The notes below the pieces were generated by a model that searched no databases, was not told the DNA's origin, and was given only the letters and a program-made list of their open reading frames with translations. From assembly GCA_963726405.1 (NCBI GenBank), contig CAVSCF010000005.1:496001-560000 (forward strand): DNA of 64,000 bases. Reading direction: 5' to 3'. Source of the DNA: JAOUJD01 sp963726405 (GTDB taxonomy: Bacteria > Pseudomonadota > Gammaproteobacteria > Burkholderiales > Burkholderiaceae_F). The translations under genes were made by a program, and so were the position numbers. Positions 16,652 to 25,111 of the stretch are shown here, in pieces (position 1 is the first letter of the stretch; the number at the start of each line of letters is the position of its first letter).

Positions 16652-17158
16652 ATGAACGCCACCGAGAAGCCCATCCGCGCTGGCCGCGACCGTCCTGCAA
16701 CGCCACGCCTGCAGCGCGAACTGGAGACCATCGAGGCCATGACGCGCATCTACTGCGCGGACCACCACGGCACCTCCACGCCGTGCGCGGACTGCCAGAC
16801 GCTGATGACCTACGCCGCCAAGCGCCTCGCCGTCTGCACCTTCGGTGAGGAAAAGCCGGTCTGCGCCAAGTGCCAGGTCCACTGCTACGGCAAGGCGATG
16901 CGCGAAAAAGTCCGCGACGTGATGCGCTACGCCGGCCCCCGGATGATCTGGCGGCATCCCTGGCTGGCGCTGATGCATGTGGCCGACAAACGGTACGTCG
17001 CCCCGCCGAAGCCAAGCGCCGCTGCACCCGCTCCCAGTCCCACCGCTCCGGCTGCCGTAACCCCCCGGCCGGCGCCCGAGCCCAACCCTGAACGCGGCTC
17101 AGGCTTAACGGACGACAAGATCGACAGGAGCGACGCCGCCGCGTCCCCATCCCGTTGA
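16652..17158 (+). CDS. YgbA-like, nitrous-oxide-stimulated promoter family (YgbA_NO)
   Basis: A 168-residue cytoplasmic protein. Residues about 20-110 carry the cysteine-rich core of the YgbA family: RIYCADHHGTSTPCADC, then CTFGEEKPVCAKCQVHCYG and MREKVRDVMRYAGPRMIWRHP. The regularly spaced cysteines and histidines suggest a metal or Fe-S site. A Pro/Ala-rich tail follows. In E. coli ygbA is controlled by the NO sensor NsrR; the biochemical role is not established. Its place between mreD and mrdA is unexpected. Confidence 0.85.
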   Translation: MNATEKPIRAGRDRPATPRLQRELETIEAMTRIYCADHHGTSTPCADCQTLMTYAAKRLAVCTFGEEKPVCAKCQVHCYGKAMREKVRDVMRYAGPRMIWRHPWLALMHVADKRYVAPPKPSAAAPAPSPTAPAAVTPRPAPEPNPERGSGLTDDKIDRSDAAASPSR

Positions 17159-17220
17159 CTTCCGGCAATACGGGACAGGGGCCAGCAGCCAAGCTGAAAC
17201 CGGGTTCCTTTGTATCGGCC

Positions 17221-17802
17221 ATGTTCGCCGCTTGTCTTCGCCTCACGCTGCTGTGCGCGCTGGCCGCATCCGTCGCCGGCTGTGCCGAGTTGCTCCCCAA
17301 GTCGCGCGCCGAAACGCAGGCCGCCTGGTCAAGCTTTGACGAAGCGCGTGCGGCCATCGATCAAATCCGGCCTTACAAGTCCACACGCGCCGACCTGCGC
17401 GACTTGGGCATCGGGGCCGGCGCCGATGCCACGGTGACCTTGCTCAGCCACGTCGACATCGCCGTTCGCTTCCCGATTGGCGGGGTCCTGCGCGAACAGG
17501 ACGTCGATCCCGGCATCCGCGACTGCCTCAAGGCAGGGAAGGCCTGCAACGCGTACCAGCTCAACGTGAGGCGCACCTATCGGGATCGCACGGGCAATTT
17601 CTGGCTGGACGCCCTCCGATTCAACCGCCGGACCGACGTGACGGGATGGTCGTTCAACGCGCTCGTCCTCTTCGTCGACGATCTGGTCGTGTATGCGGTC
17701 CACGGTGGGCAGCCGACCGTGCACGAGGTGGAAGTCGAAAAGAACCCGCTCGGCCCGCTGCAGGGCTGGGGGGACTGGGCAGCAGCGCGGGCGCTGCCCT
17801 GA
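17221..17802 (+). CDS. Lipoprotein, hypothetical
   Basis: A 193-residue protein with a lipoprotein signal: membrane segment 5-19 and lipobox SVAGC (C21), followed by AELLPKS. The mature part is mixed alpha/beta with two cysteines (DCLKAGKAC) and no domain I recognise. ATG 17221 is chosen because it places the signal at the N-terminus; the frame is open upstream to a TTG at 17155. It probably shares a transcript with the ygbA-like gene. It converges on mreD. Confidence 0.7.
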   Translation: MFAACLRLTLLCALAASVAGCAELLPKSRAETQAAWSSFDEARAAIDQIRPYKSTRADLRDLGIGAGADATVTLLSHVDIAVRFPIGGVLREQDVDPGIRDCLKAGKACNAYQLNVRRTYRDRTGNFWLDALRFNRRTDVTGWSFNALVLFVDDLVVYAVHGGQPTVHEVEVEKNPLGPLQGWGDWAAARALP

Positions 17803-17867
17803 CGCCGCGGCTCGCGCACGGCGCAGGAACGATCGACGAAGGCGATCGGCACCGCCGTACGGCGCCG

Positions 17868-18467
17868 CTATAGCGGACGGGTGTCGTCCCGCTTTGTCGG
17901 GCGCCGCTGCGGCGCGAGCAGGAGCCACGAGACGATCGGCCACAGCACCGCACCGACGACGCTCTGCATGAAGTAGACCCAGCCGGGCCAGTCGCCACCG
18001 ACCCACATGCGCACCGCCAGCGACGCGACCTGGGCCAGGAGCAGCAGCGGCAGGACATGCAGCGCCTGCGCGCCGATCGGAAACCACGTCATTCGCCTGT
18101 GCAGAGTGATCGCGCCGTAGGAGATCAGCGTGTAGGCGAGCGCGTGCTCGCCGAAGAGGGCGCCGTCGTGCACATCCATCAGCAGGCCGAACACGAAGGC
18201 CGCTCCCATGCCGACGCGCCGCGGCTGGTGCACGTTCCAGAACAGCAGTGCGAGCGCCAGCCAATCGGGCACGAGCGGCAGGCGCCCCCACGGGAAGAGG
18301 TTCAGCAGCAGGGCCGCGACGAGGGTCCCCCAGATGAAGAACGTGTTCGCCGGGCGCAGCAGGTAGTGGGGCCGCGTCCCGAGCCGCGTTCCCGACAGAT
18401 CGCGAGGCTTCGAACTGCGCAGCGCGAAGGTGTCGCGCAGCCAGCCGCGCACGCGAGTGACGCTCAT
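17868..18467 (-). CDS. mreD: Rod shape-determining protein MreD
   Basis: A 199-residue membrane protein with about five hydrophobic segments, including TLVAALLLNLFPWG and AAFVFGLLMDVHDGALFGEHALAY, the MreD family core. The N-terminal 40 residues are a basic cytoplasmic extension. MreD is part of the elongasome. The ATG overlaps the mreC stop by 4 nt. The gene normally precedes mrdA directly, but here two opposite-strand genes follow. Confidence 0.93.
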   Translation of the reverse strand: MSVTRVRGWLRDTFALRSSKPRDLSGTRLGTRPHYLLRPANTFFIWGTLVAALLLNLFPWGRLPLVPDWLALALLFWNVHQPRRVGMGAAFVFGLLMDVHDGALFGEHALAYTLISYGAITLHRRMTWFPIGAQALHVLPLLLLAQVASLAVRMWVGGDWPGWVYFMQSVVGAVLWPIVSWLLLAPQRRPTKRDDTRPL

Positions 18468-19363
18468 CGCCGGCCTCCCTTGCGGGGCGCCGGTTCGCGC
18501 TCGCTCGCAGCCGGAGCCGCAGGCAGTCGCGCGGGCTCCGTGAGCAGCACGAGCAACTGCTGGTGACTCTCCACGCCGGCGAGCGGCCGCATCACAACGT
18601 GGGCGAACTGGTCGGTCGTCGCGCGCTCGACGCGTTCGACACGCGCCACGGCGAGACCCGGCGGATAGACGCCGTCGAGGCCGGACGTGACCGCAAGGTC
18701 GTCCTTCACGATGTCCGCGTTGGGCGCCATGAACCGCAGGTCGAGGGTGCCCGGTTCCACGCCGCCGAACGCCACGCCCCGCAACCCGTTGCGCAGGATC
18801 TGCACGGGGATCGTCTGGTCCTTGTCGGTGAGCAGCGTGACTTCGGAGGTGTCGCGAAACACCCGCGTCACCTGGCCAACCACTCCGAGATCGTCGATCA
18901 CCGGGCTGCCGGCACGCACGCCTTCGTTCGAACCCACGTGCAGGACGATCTTGCGCGAGAAGCGGTCGCGCGTTTCGTAGAGCACCGATGCCAGCATCGA
19001 GGCGTTCGGCAGGCGCTCCCGCGCACCGAGCAGCTTGCGCAGTCGTTCGTTCTCGACCGCCAGTTCACGTGCCTGCTGCAGGACCTGCGCATTCGCGAGT
19101 TCGGCCTGCGTGAGCCGCTCGTTCTCCTTCTGCAACGACGACACGGTGGCGAAGTGGTCGCCGACCGCACCGAAGGCGCGGCTCGGAATCAGGAGCACCT
19201 GCTGGACGGGATACAGCACGACGCCGACACCCACCCGGACGGTCTCCAGCACGCGGATCCGCGAGTCGATGACGATCAGGGCGATCGCGAGAAAGGAGAA
19301 GAACGCGAGACGGGCCCGCGCCGAGACGCCCTGGTTGAACAGGGGTGGGGGGCCGTACTCCAT
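18464..19363 (-). CDS. mreC: Rod shape-determining protein MreC
   Basis: A 299-residue periplasmic scaffold that binds and activates PBP2. N-terminal membrane helix (about 16-33), a coiled coil at about 75-112 (SLQKENERLTQAELANA), then the beta-barrel pair with the SNEGVRAGSPVID and VFRDTSEVTLLTDKD segments. A Pro/Ala-rich basic tail ends the protein. The start ATG is preceded by a perfect hairpin and no clear Shine-Dalgarno. mreB upstream is separated by a strong terminator. Confidence 0.96.
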   Translation of the reverse strand: MEYGPPPLFNQGVSARARLAFFSFLAIALIVIDSRIRVLETVRVGVGVVLYPVQQVLLIPSRAFGAVGDHFATVSSLQKENERLTQAELANAQVLQQARELAVENERLRKLLGARERLPNASMLASVLYETRDRFSRKIVLHVGSNEGVRAGSPVIDDLGVVGQVTRVFRDTSEVTLLTDKDQTIPVQILRNGLRGVAFGGVEPGTLDLRFMAPNADIVKDDLAVTSGLDGVYPPGLAVARVERVERATTDQFAHVVMRPLAGVESHQQLLVLLTEPARLPAAPAASEREPAPRKGGRR

Positions 19364-19371
19364 TAATCACA

Positions 19372-19401
19372 CACGCAAAAGTGCAAACCTACTTTTGCGT
19401 G
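19372..19401 (-). promoter_or_regulatory. Perfect 11-bp inverted repeat in the mreC leader
   Basis: CACGCAAAAGT and ACTTTTGCGTG flank an 8-nt loop. The repeat ends 8 nt before the mreC start codon. In RNA it would form a stem at the ribosome-loading region, with an AGG in the loop. It could control mreC translation or be an operator for a dimeric regulator. Confidence 0.55.
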
Positions 19402-19410
19402 CTCAATCAG

Positions 19411-19444
19411 AAAAAAGTCGGTGGCAAAGCCACACGACTTTTTT
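19411..19444 (-). terminator. Bidirectional intrinsic terminator after mreB
   Basis: GTCG and GTGGC arms pair with GCCAC and CGAC around an AAA loop, with six A on one side and six T on the other, so it works in both directions. It lies 55 bp past the mreB stop and separates mreB from mreCD. Confidence 0.9.
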
Positions 19445-19498
19445 GAGTTCAACGGCAACGAAAGAGACACGAAGCTCGGTTCCTTCGTCGTGCGGGCG

Positions 19499-20542
19499 TC
19501 AGCCCGTGGCGAAGATGGTGCCGAGCTTGTCCATGCGCTCGAGGGCGATGCCGCAGCCTCGCACGACGCAGGTCAGGGGCTCTTCGGCCACGACGACGGG
19601 CAGCCCCGTCTCTTCCATCAGCAGCCGATCGAGGTCGCGCAGCAGCGCTCCGCCGCCCGTGAGCATCATTCCGCGATCGGCGATGTCGGCGCCGAGTTCG
19701 GGCGGCGTCTGCTCGAGCGCGATCTTGACGCTGGAGACGATCTGGTTCAGCGGATCCGTCAGCGCCTCCAGGATCTCGTTGCTGGAGATGGTGAAGCTGC
19801 GCGGAATGCCCTCGGACAGGTTGCGGCCCTTGACTTCCATCTCGCGCACCTCGGAGCCCGGGAAGGCCGAACCGATTTCCTTCTTGATCAGTTCCGCCGT
19901 CGGCTCGCCGATCAGCATGCCGTAGTTGCGGCGGATGTAGTTGATGATCGCCTCGTCGAACTTGTCGCCGCCGACGCGCACGCTGCCCTTGTAGACCATG
20001 CCGCCGAGCGAGATCACGCCGACCTCGGTCGTGCCGCCGCCGATGTCCACCACCATCGAGCCCGACGCCTCGGACACCGGCAGGCCGGCGCCGATCGCCG
20101 CCGCCATCGGTTCCTCGATGAGGAACACCTGCGAGGCGCCGGCGGCCTCCGCCGATTCCTTGATGGCGCGACGCTCGACCTGGGTCGACCCGCACGGCAC
20201 GCAGATGATGATCCGCGGGTTCGGCGCGAACAGGCTCGACGGGTGAACCATCTTGATGAACTGCTTGAGCATCTGCTCGGTCACGGTGAAGTCGGCGATG
20301 ACGCCGTCCTTCATCGGGCGGATGGCCTCGATGTTTCCCGGGACCTTGCCCAGCATCTGCTTGGCTTCCTTGCCGACCGCCTGGATGGTGCGCTTGCCGT
20401 TGGGACCGCCTTCCTGGCGGATCGCAACGACCGACGGTTCGTCGAGCACGATCCCCTTGCCCCGGACGTAGATCAGCGTGTTCGCCGTGCCAAGGTCGAT
20501 GGCGAGGTCGTTGGAAAAATAGCTGCGAAGAAAACCGAACAT
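19499..20542 (-). CDS. mreB: Rod shape-determining protein MreB (bacterial actin)
   Basis: A 347-residue actin-like ATPase forming membrane-bound filaments that guide the elongasome. The start MFGFLRSYFS is the membrane-binding amphipathic end. Phosphate-1 loop is DLGTANT (16-22), phosphate-2 DIGGGTTEVGVISLGG, and adenosine motif LTGGGALL. Length and sequence are canonical. It is transcribed alone, given the terminator just downstream. The promoter lies in the AT-rich gap shared with gatC. Confidence 0.98.
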   Translation of the reverse strand: MFGFLRSYFSNDLAIDLGTANTLIYVRGKGIVLDEPSVVAIRQEGGPNGKRTIQAVGKEAKQMLGKVPGNIEAIRPMKDGVIADFTVTEQMLKQFIKMVHPSSLFAPNPRIIICVPCGSTQVERRAIKESAEAAGASQVFLIEEPMAAAIGAGLPVSEASGSMVVDIGGGTTEVGVISLGGMVYKGSVRVGGDKFDEAIINYIRRNYGMLIGEPTAELIKKEIGSAFPGSEVREMEVKGRNLSEGIPRSFTISSNEILEALTDPLNQIVSSVKIALEQTPPELGADIADRGMMLTGGGALLRDLDRLLMEETGLPVVVAEEPLTCVVRGCGIALERMDKLGTIFATG

Positions 20543-20639
20543 GAACGCCCTGCCCTAGTGCCCGTTAGCGAGCTGCGCCAGCACCCGTTCCACGCCTCGC
20601 AGGGCCCGGTTTCTCGAGAGGAGCGCAGAGTCTGAAGAC

Positions 20640-20715
20640 AATGCGCGATGATAAACTAATCAATTGCATAAACCGCACTTCAACCGTTCGCTTTAGCTCG
20701 GATTATCGAGCGGTT
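20640..20715. promoter_or_regulatory. AT-rich divergent promoter region between mreB and gatC
   Basis: A markedly AT-rich patch in GC-rich surroundings between two divergent genes. TTGAAG on the minus strand and TTCAAC-17 nt-ATTATC on the plus strand are candidate promoter elements. Individual hexamers match only moderately. Confidence 0.45.
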
Positions 20716-20735
20716 TCTCCAACCCTCCCGCCTTG

Positions 20736-21023
20736 ATGGCACTCGATCTCGACCAGGTTCTCCGCATCGCCCACCTCGCCCGGATCGAGATCACGGACGA
20801 CGAGGCGCAGCGCACGCTCGACCAGTTGTCCGACATCTTCGCGATGATCGAGAAGATGCGGGCCGTCGACACGACCGGCATCGAACCGATGGCCCATCCA
20901 CTCGGAGGCCACCAGCGACTGCGGGTGGACGACGTGACCGAGTCCGACCACCGCGCCGGGAACCTCGCCAATGCGCCTGAACAGCAGGACGGCCTCATCC
21001 TGGTCCCGAAGGTGATCGAGTAG
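20736..21023 (+). CDS. gatC: Asp-tRNA(Asn)/Glu-tRNA(Gln) amidotransferase subunit C
   Basis: A 95-residue GatC that wraps between GatA and GatB in the transamidating complex. The helical N-terminus (LDQVLRIAHLARIEITDDE) and the loop ending VDDVTESD, then LVPKVIE, are typical. ATG 20736 was chosen over an adjacent TTG. gatA starts 2 bp later. The presence of gatCAB implies that Gln-tRNA and/or Asn-tRNA is made indirectly. Confidence 0.96.
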   Translation: MALDLDQVLRIAHLARIEITDDEAQRTLDQLSDIFAMIEKMRAVDTTGIEPMAHPLGGHQRLRVDDVTESDHRAGNLANAPEQQDGLILVPKVIE

Positions 21024-21025
21024 CT

Positions 21026-22498
21026 ATGGCGGACCTGGCTCACGCCTCGCTGGCCGATCTCTCGCGCGCGCTCGCGGCGAAGGAAGTCTCGTCGGTCGAA
21101 CTGGCCCGGCTGTTTCTCGGGCGCATGGATGCGCGCCGCGACCTGAATGCCTTCCTCGATGTCCGCCCGGACGTCACCCTCGCCCAGGCGTCGGCCGCCG
21201 ACGCGCGACGGGCCCGGGGCGACGCCACGCCGCTCACCGGCGTGCCGATCGCGCACAAGGACATCTTCGTCACGCGGGATTTCTGTTCGACCGCGTCGAG
21301 CCGGATCCTCGAGGGCTACATGAGCCCCTTCGATGCAACCGTGGTGGACAACCTGGGTCGGGCCGGCATGGTGACGCTCGGCAAGCTCAATTGCGACGAG
21401 TTCGCGATGGGCTCGAGCAACGAGAACAGCGCCTACGGCAACGTGTTGAACCCGTGGGATCCAAAGGCGGTGCCGGGCGGCTCGTCGGGTGGCTCGTCGG
21501 CGGCGGTCGCGGCCCGCATCGCCCCCGTGGCGACGGCGACGGACACGGGCGGCTCCATCCGCGAGCCGGCTGCTTTCACCGGCATCACCGGCACCAAGCC
21601 CACCTACGGGCGACCGTCGCGCTGGGGGATGATCGCCTTCGCCTCGAGCCTCGACACCGCGGGGCTGATGACGCAGTCGGCCGAGGACGCCGCACTGGTG
21701 TTCAACCACATGCTGGGGTTCGACCCCAAGGACTCGACCAGCGTCGACCGTCCCAACGAGGATTACACGCGGCACCTGGGCCTGGGCGTCAAGGGCCTGA
21801 GGATCGGCGTGCCGAAGGAGTTCTTCGGCGAGGGCCTCCAGCCGGACGTCGAGGCCGCGGTCCGCGCGGCCCTCGACGAGTACCGCCGCCTCGGCGCGGA
21901 GCTTGTAGACGTCTCGCTGCCGAACGCCGAACTCGGCATCCCCGTGTACTACGTGGTGGCACCGGCCGAGTGCTCGAGCAACCTGTCGCGCTTCGACGGC
22001 GTCCGCTACGGGCATCGCGCCAGGCACTACGGCGACCTGACGGACATGATCAAGAAATCCCGGGCCGAAGGCTTCGGCCCGGAGCCCAAGCGCCGGATCC
22101 TGATCGGCACCTATGTGCTGTCGCACGGCTATTACGACGCGTACTACATCAAGGCGCAGCAGGTGCGCCGCCTGATCGCCGACGAGTTCCAGCGCGCCTT
22201 CCAGCAGTGCGACGTCATTGCCGGCCCGGTCACCACCAGTGTCGCTTTCGGCTTCGGCGAGAAGGCCGCGGACCCGGTCGCGATGTACATGGCGGACCTC
22301 TACACCGTGCCGGGCAGCCTCGCCGGGGTGCCTTCGATGAGCATTCCGTGCGGCTTCGGCACGGGCCCGGTCAACAGCCGCCGGCCGGTCGGTCTGCAGC
22401 TGATCGCGAACTATTTCGACGAAGCGCGGATGCTCGGCGCGGCTCACGCCTACCAGCAGGCCACCGACTGGCATCGCCGGATTCCGCAGGGCGCCTGA
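21026..22498 (+). CDS. gatA: Asp-tRNA(Asn)/Glu-tRNA(Gln) amidotransferase subunit A
   Basis: A 490-residue amidase-signature enzyme that releases ammonia from glutamine for the GatB site. The Ser-cisSer-Lys triad is visible: K78 in IAHKDIF, S153 in the GGSSGGSSAA loop and S177 in DTGGSIREPA. Full length, with a C-terminal region typical of GatA. It sits in a gatC-gatA-TPR-gatB operon with very short gaps. Confidence 0.98.
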   Translation: MADLAHASLADLSRALAAKEVSSVELARLFLGRMDARRDLNAFLDVRPDVTLAQASAADARRARGDATPLTGVPIAHKDIFVTRDFCSTASSRILEGYMSPFDATVVDNLGRAGMVTLGKLNCDEFAMGSSNENSAYGNVLNPWDPKAVPGGSSGGSSAAVAARIAPVATATDTGGSIREPAAFTGITGTKPTYGRPSRWGMIAFASSLDTAGLMTQSAEDAALVFNHMLGFDPKDSTSVDRPNEDYTRHLGLGVKGLRIGVPKEFFGEGLQPDVEAAVRAALDEYRRLGAELVDVSLPNAELGIPVYYVVAPAECSSNLSRFDGVRYGHRARHYGDLTDMIKKSRAEGFGPEPKRRILIGTYVLSHGYYDAYYIKAQQVRRLIADEFQRAFQQCDVIAGPVTTSVAFGFGEKAADPVAMYMADLYTVPGSLAGVPSMSIPCGFGTGPVNSRRPVGLQLIANYFDEARMLGAAHAYQQATDWHRRIPQGA

Positions 22499-22502
22499 TT
22501 CC

Positions 22503-23603
22503 ATGTCGAGCCGGCAGCTCGAGGCCAATCAGCGGCAGGTGGCCGGCGCCACCGACGACGGCGAGCGCACGCGCCTGCTTCAGGATCGCGCGATCCTCCA
22601 GGCGCGGCTGGGCCGTGCGGACGAGGCACGCCAGACGCTCGATCGGGCCGAGGAAGCGGCGCCGGCCGACCTCCCCGTCGCGCTGAAGCTGCGCTTCTCC
22701 TACGCGCGCGCGATTGCCGCCTATTTCGGCAAGCACTTCGACCAGGCGCAGCGGCAGATGGCCGCCGTGCTGCAGCAGGCGCGCGAGCATGGCGACGCGT
22801 CCCTCGCCGCCGAATGCGAATCGACGCTGGCGCTCTTCCTCCAGCGCGAGGGCGACGTGCGCGCCGCCGCACGCCATGCCCGCGCGGTCCTGGCCGCTCC
22901 GGACTGTTCGCTGGAGTCGCGCTACCGGGCCTCCCTTGCCCTGGCCTCGCTGCACCAGGACGCGCGCGACTACGAGGAGGCGGTCCGCCTGTACCGCGAA
23001 ACCGAGGATGTCGTGCGTTCGCTCGGCGACGACATCGCCATGGCCAGCTGGATGGGCCGCGCGGCCGCATCGCAGGCCGCGCACGCCCGCCAGGCGGCGG
23101 CGAGCGGGGACCTCGACGCGCGCGACCTGAAAGAGGCCGTCAAGGCGCTGGAAGGGAGCATCGCGTTCTCTGAACAGCTGCCCGATGCGCCCGATGTCGC
23201 GCTCAACCGCCTGCTGCTTGCCGAGATGCGCGTCCTGCAGGAGCGTTACCGCGAGGCCCTGGCCCTCTACGACGCCCAATTGCCGGCGATCGAGGGCGAC
23301 GGCTTCCTGCACGAGGTCACCGCGGCGATGGCCGATCGCGCGCAGTGCCTGCTGAAGCTGGGCGACCCCGATGCCGCGTACACCCAGGCCGCCGCCGCCC
23401 TGCAGCGCCTGGACGAAAGCACGCCGGCGGACATCCGGGCGATCGTCCACGGGAACATGGCCGACGCCCTGCACCGGGCCGGCAAGGCAGTCGAGGCCGA
23501 ACAGCACCGGGTGCTGTCGCGAATGGCCTGGGAAACATATGCGCACGAGCAGCGCGAGGCGCGCCGGCTGTTGCGCGAGAATCCAACCCAAACCTTGCAC
23601 TAG
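22503..23603 (+). CDS. TPR-repeat protein between gatA and gatB
   Basis: A 366-residue soluble protein made of helical hairpins. Repeats of the TPR kind are seen from about 25 to 130 (LLQDRAILQARLGRADEARQ; RAARHARAVLA) and 140-330, the last including GDPDAAYTQAAAALQRL. No enzymatic motif and no signal peptide. It starts 4 bp after gatA and ends 11 bp before gatB, so it must be co-transcribed with them. Function unknown. A link with the amidotransferase is suggested only by position. Confidence 0.8.
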   Translation: MSSRQLEANQRQVAGATDDGERTRLLQDRAILQARLGRADEARQTLDRAEEAAPADLPVALKLRFSYARAIAAYFGKHFDQAQRQMAAVLQQAREHGDASLAAECESTLALFLQREGDVRAAARHARAVLAAPDCSLESRYRASLALASLHQDARDYEEAVRLYRETEDVVRSLGDDIAMASWMGRAAASQAAHARQAAASGDLDARDLKEAVKALEGSIAFSEQLPDAPDVALNRLLLAEMRVLQERYREALALYDAQLPAIEGDGFLHEVTAAMADRAQCLLKLGDPDAAYTQAAAALQRLDESTPADIRAIVHGNMADALHRAGKAVEAEQHRVLSRMAWETYAHEQREARRLLRENPTQTLH

Positions 23604-23614
23604 GGGACCGCGCG

Positions 23615-25063
23615 ATGCAGTGGGAAGTGGTGATCGGGCTCGAAACACATGCCCAGCTGACGACGGCGAGCAAGATCTTTTCGGGCTCGTCGACGGCGTT
23701 CGGCGCCGAGCCCAACTCGCAGGCGAGCGTGATCGACCTCGCGCTGCCGGGCACGCTGCCCGTGCTGAACCGCGGCGCGGTGGCGCGTGCGATCCAGTTC
23801 GGCCTCGCCATCGGCGCCACGGTCGCGCCGCGCAGCATCTTCGCCCGCAAGAACTACTTCTACCCGGACCTTCCGAAGGGCTACCAGATCAGCCAGTACG
23901 AGATTCCGGTCGTCCAGGGCGGCACACTCACCTTCGTCGTGCAGCCGAAGCAGGGCGAGCCCTACCTCAAGACCGTGAACCTGACGCGCGCGCATCTCGA
24001 GGAGGACGCGGGCAAGTCGCTGCACGAGGACTTCCACGGGATGTCCGGCATCGACCTGAACCGCGCGGGCGTGCCGCTGCTCGAGATCGTCTCGGAGCCG
24101 GAGATGCGCTCGTCGGCCGAGGCCGTGGCCTACGCGAAGGCGCTGCATTCGCTGGTCGTGTGGCTCGGTGTGTGCGATGGCAACATGCAGGAAGGCAGCT
24201 TCCGCTGCGACGCCAACGTGTCGGTGCGGCCCCTCGGCGAGACGAAGCTCGGCACCCGCTGCGAGGTCAAGAACCTCAACAGCTTCCGCTTCCTGGAAAA
24301 GGCGATCGAGTTCGAGGTGCGGCGTCAGATCGAACTGATCGAGGATGGCGGTACCGTCGTGCAGGAAACGCGGCTCTACGACCCGGACCGCGACGAGACG
24401 CGCTCGATGCGCAGCAAGGAAGACGCGATGGACTATCGCTACTTCCCCGATCCGGACCTGCTGCCGCTCGCGATTTCACAGGAGTGGATCGCCGAGGTGA
24501 AGGCCGGGATGCCCGAGCTTCCGGGCGCGATGCGGGAGCGCTTCGTGCGGGAATACGGACTGTCCGAGTACGAGGCGCAGACGCTGACGGCGTCGAAGTC
24601 GCTCGCCCGCTACTTCGAGGACGTCGCTCGACAGGTCGCCGACCGCAAGGCGGCCGCGAACTGGTCGCTGGGGGAATTGTCCGCGGCGCTGAACGAGTCG
24701 GGGCTCGGGGCAGAAGAGGCACCGGTATCCCCGCAGCAACTGGCCGCGTTGATCGCCCGCGTCGCCGACGGCACCATCAACACCAAGACCGCCAAGGACG
24801 TGTTTGCCGCCCTGTGGGCGCGTGAGGGTGACAGCGCCGACGCCATCATCGCCGCGCGCGGGCTCAAGCAGATCAGCGACGTCAGTGCGATCGAAAAGAT
24901 CGTCGACGAGGTGCTGGCGGCCAATGCGAAATCGGTCGAGGAATTCCGCGCCGGCAAGGACAAGGCGTTCAACGCGCTCGTCGGCCAGGCGATGAAGGCC
25001 ACCAAGGGCAAGGCCAATCCGCAGCAGGTGAACGAGATCCTGCGGCGGCGCCTGGCGGGCTGA
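23615..25063 (+). CDS. gatB: Asp-tRNA(Asn)/Glu-tRNA(Gln) amidotransferase subunit B
   Basis: A 482-residue GatB, which phosphorylates and amidates the misacylated tRNA. Landmarks are MQWEVVIGLETHAQL, KNYFYPDLPKGYQISQ, the EEDAGKS stretch, GVPLLEIVSEPE, and YRYFPDPDLLPL. The C-terminal YqeY-like helical tail binds tRNA. The frame is open upstream, but MQWEVVIGLETH is the conserved start. Confidence 0.98.
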   Translation: MQWEVVIGLETHAQLTTASKIFSGSSTAFGAEPNSQASVIDLALPGTLPVLNRGAVARAIQFGLAIGATVAPRSIFARKNYFYPDLPKGYQISQYEIPVVQGGTLTFVVQPKQGEPYLKTVNLTRAHLEEDAGKSLHEDFHGMSGIDLNRAGVPLLEIVSEPEMRSSAEAVAYAKALHSLVVWLGVCDGNMQEGSFRCDANVSVRPLGETKLGTRCEVKNLNSFRFLEKAIEFEVRRQIELIEDGGTVVQETRLYDPDRDETRSMRSKEDAMDYRYFPDPDLLPLAISQEWIAEVKAGMPELPGAMRERFVREYGLSEYEAQTLTASKSLARYFEDVARQVADRKAAANWSLGELSAALNESGLGAEEAPVSPQQLAALIARVADGTINTKTAKDVFAALWAREGDSADAIIAARGLKQISDVSAIEKIVDEVLAANAKSVEEFRAGKDKAFNALVGQAMKATKGKANPQQVNEILRRRLAG

Positions 25064-25070
25064 GCAAAGA

Positions 25071-25099
25071 AAAAGCGGCCCGTGCGGGCCGCTTCGTTC
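25071..25099. terminator. Intrinsic terminator between gatB and the DUF4382 gene
   Basis: AAGCGGCCC pairs with GGGCCGCTT around GTGC. The minus-strand side continues into TTTTTCTTT, so it is strongest for the minus-strand lipoprotein gene and probably also ends the gat transcript. Confidence 0.85.
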
Positions 25100-25111
25100 C
25101 GTACTTCGTCC

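Noticed and set aside
14499..16655. 718-residue plus-strand open frame over mrdA
   Set aside because: Antisense to mrdA, which carries all PBP motifs; no recognisable family.
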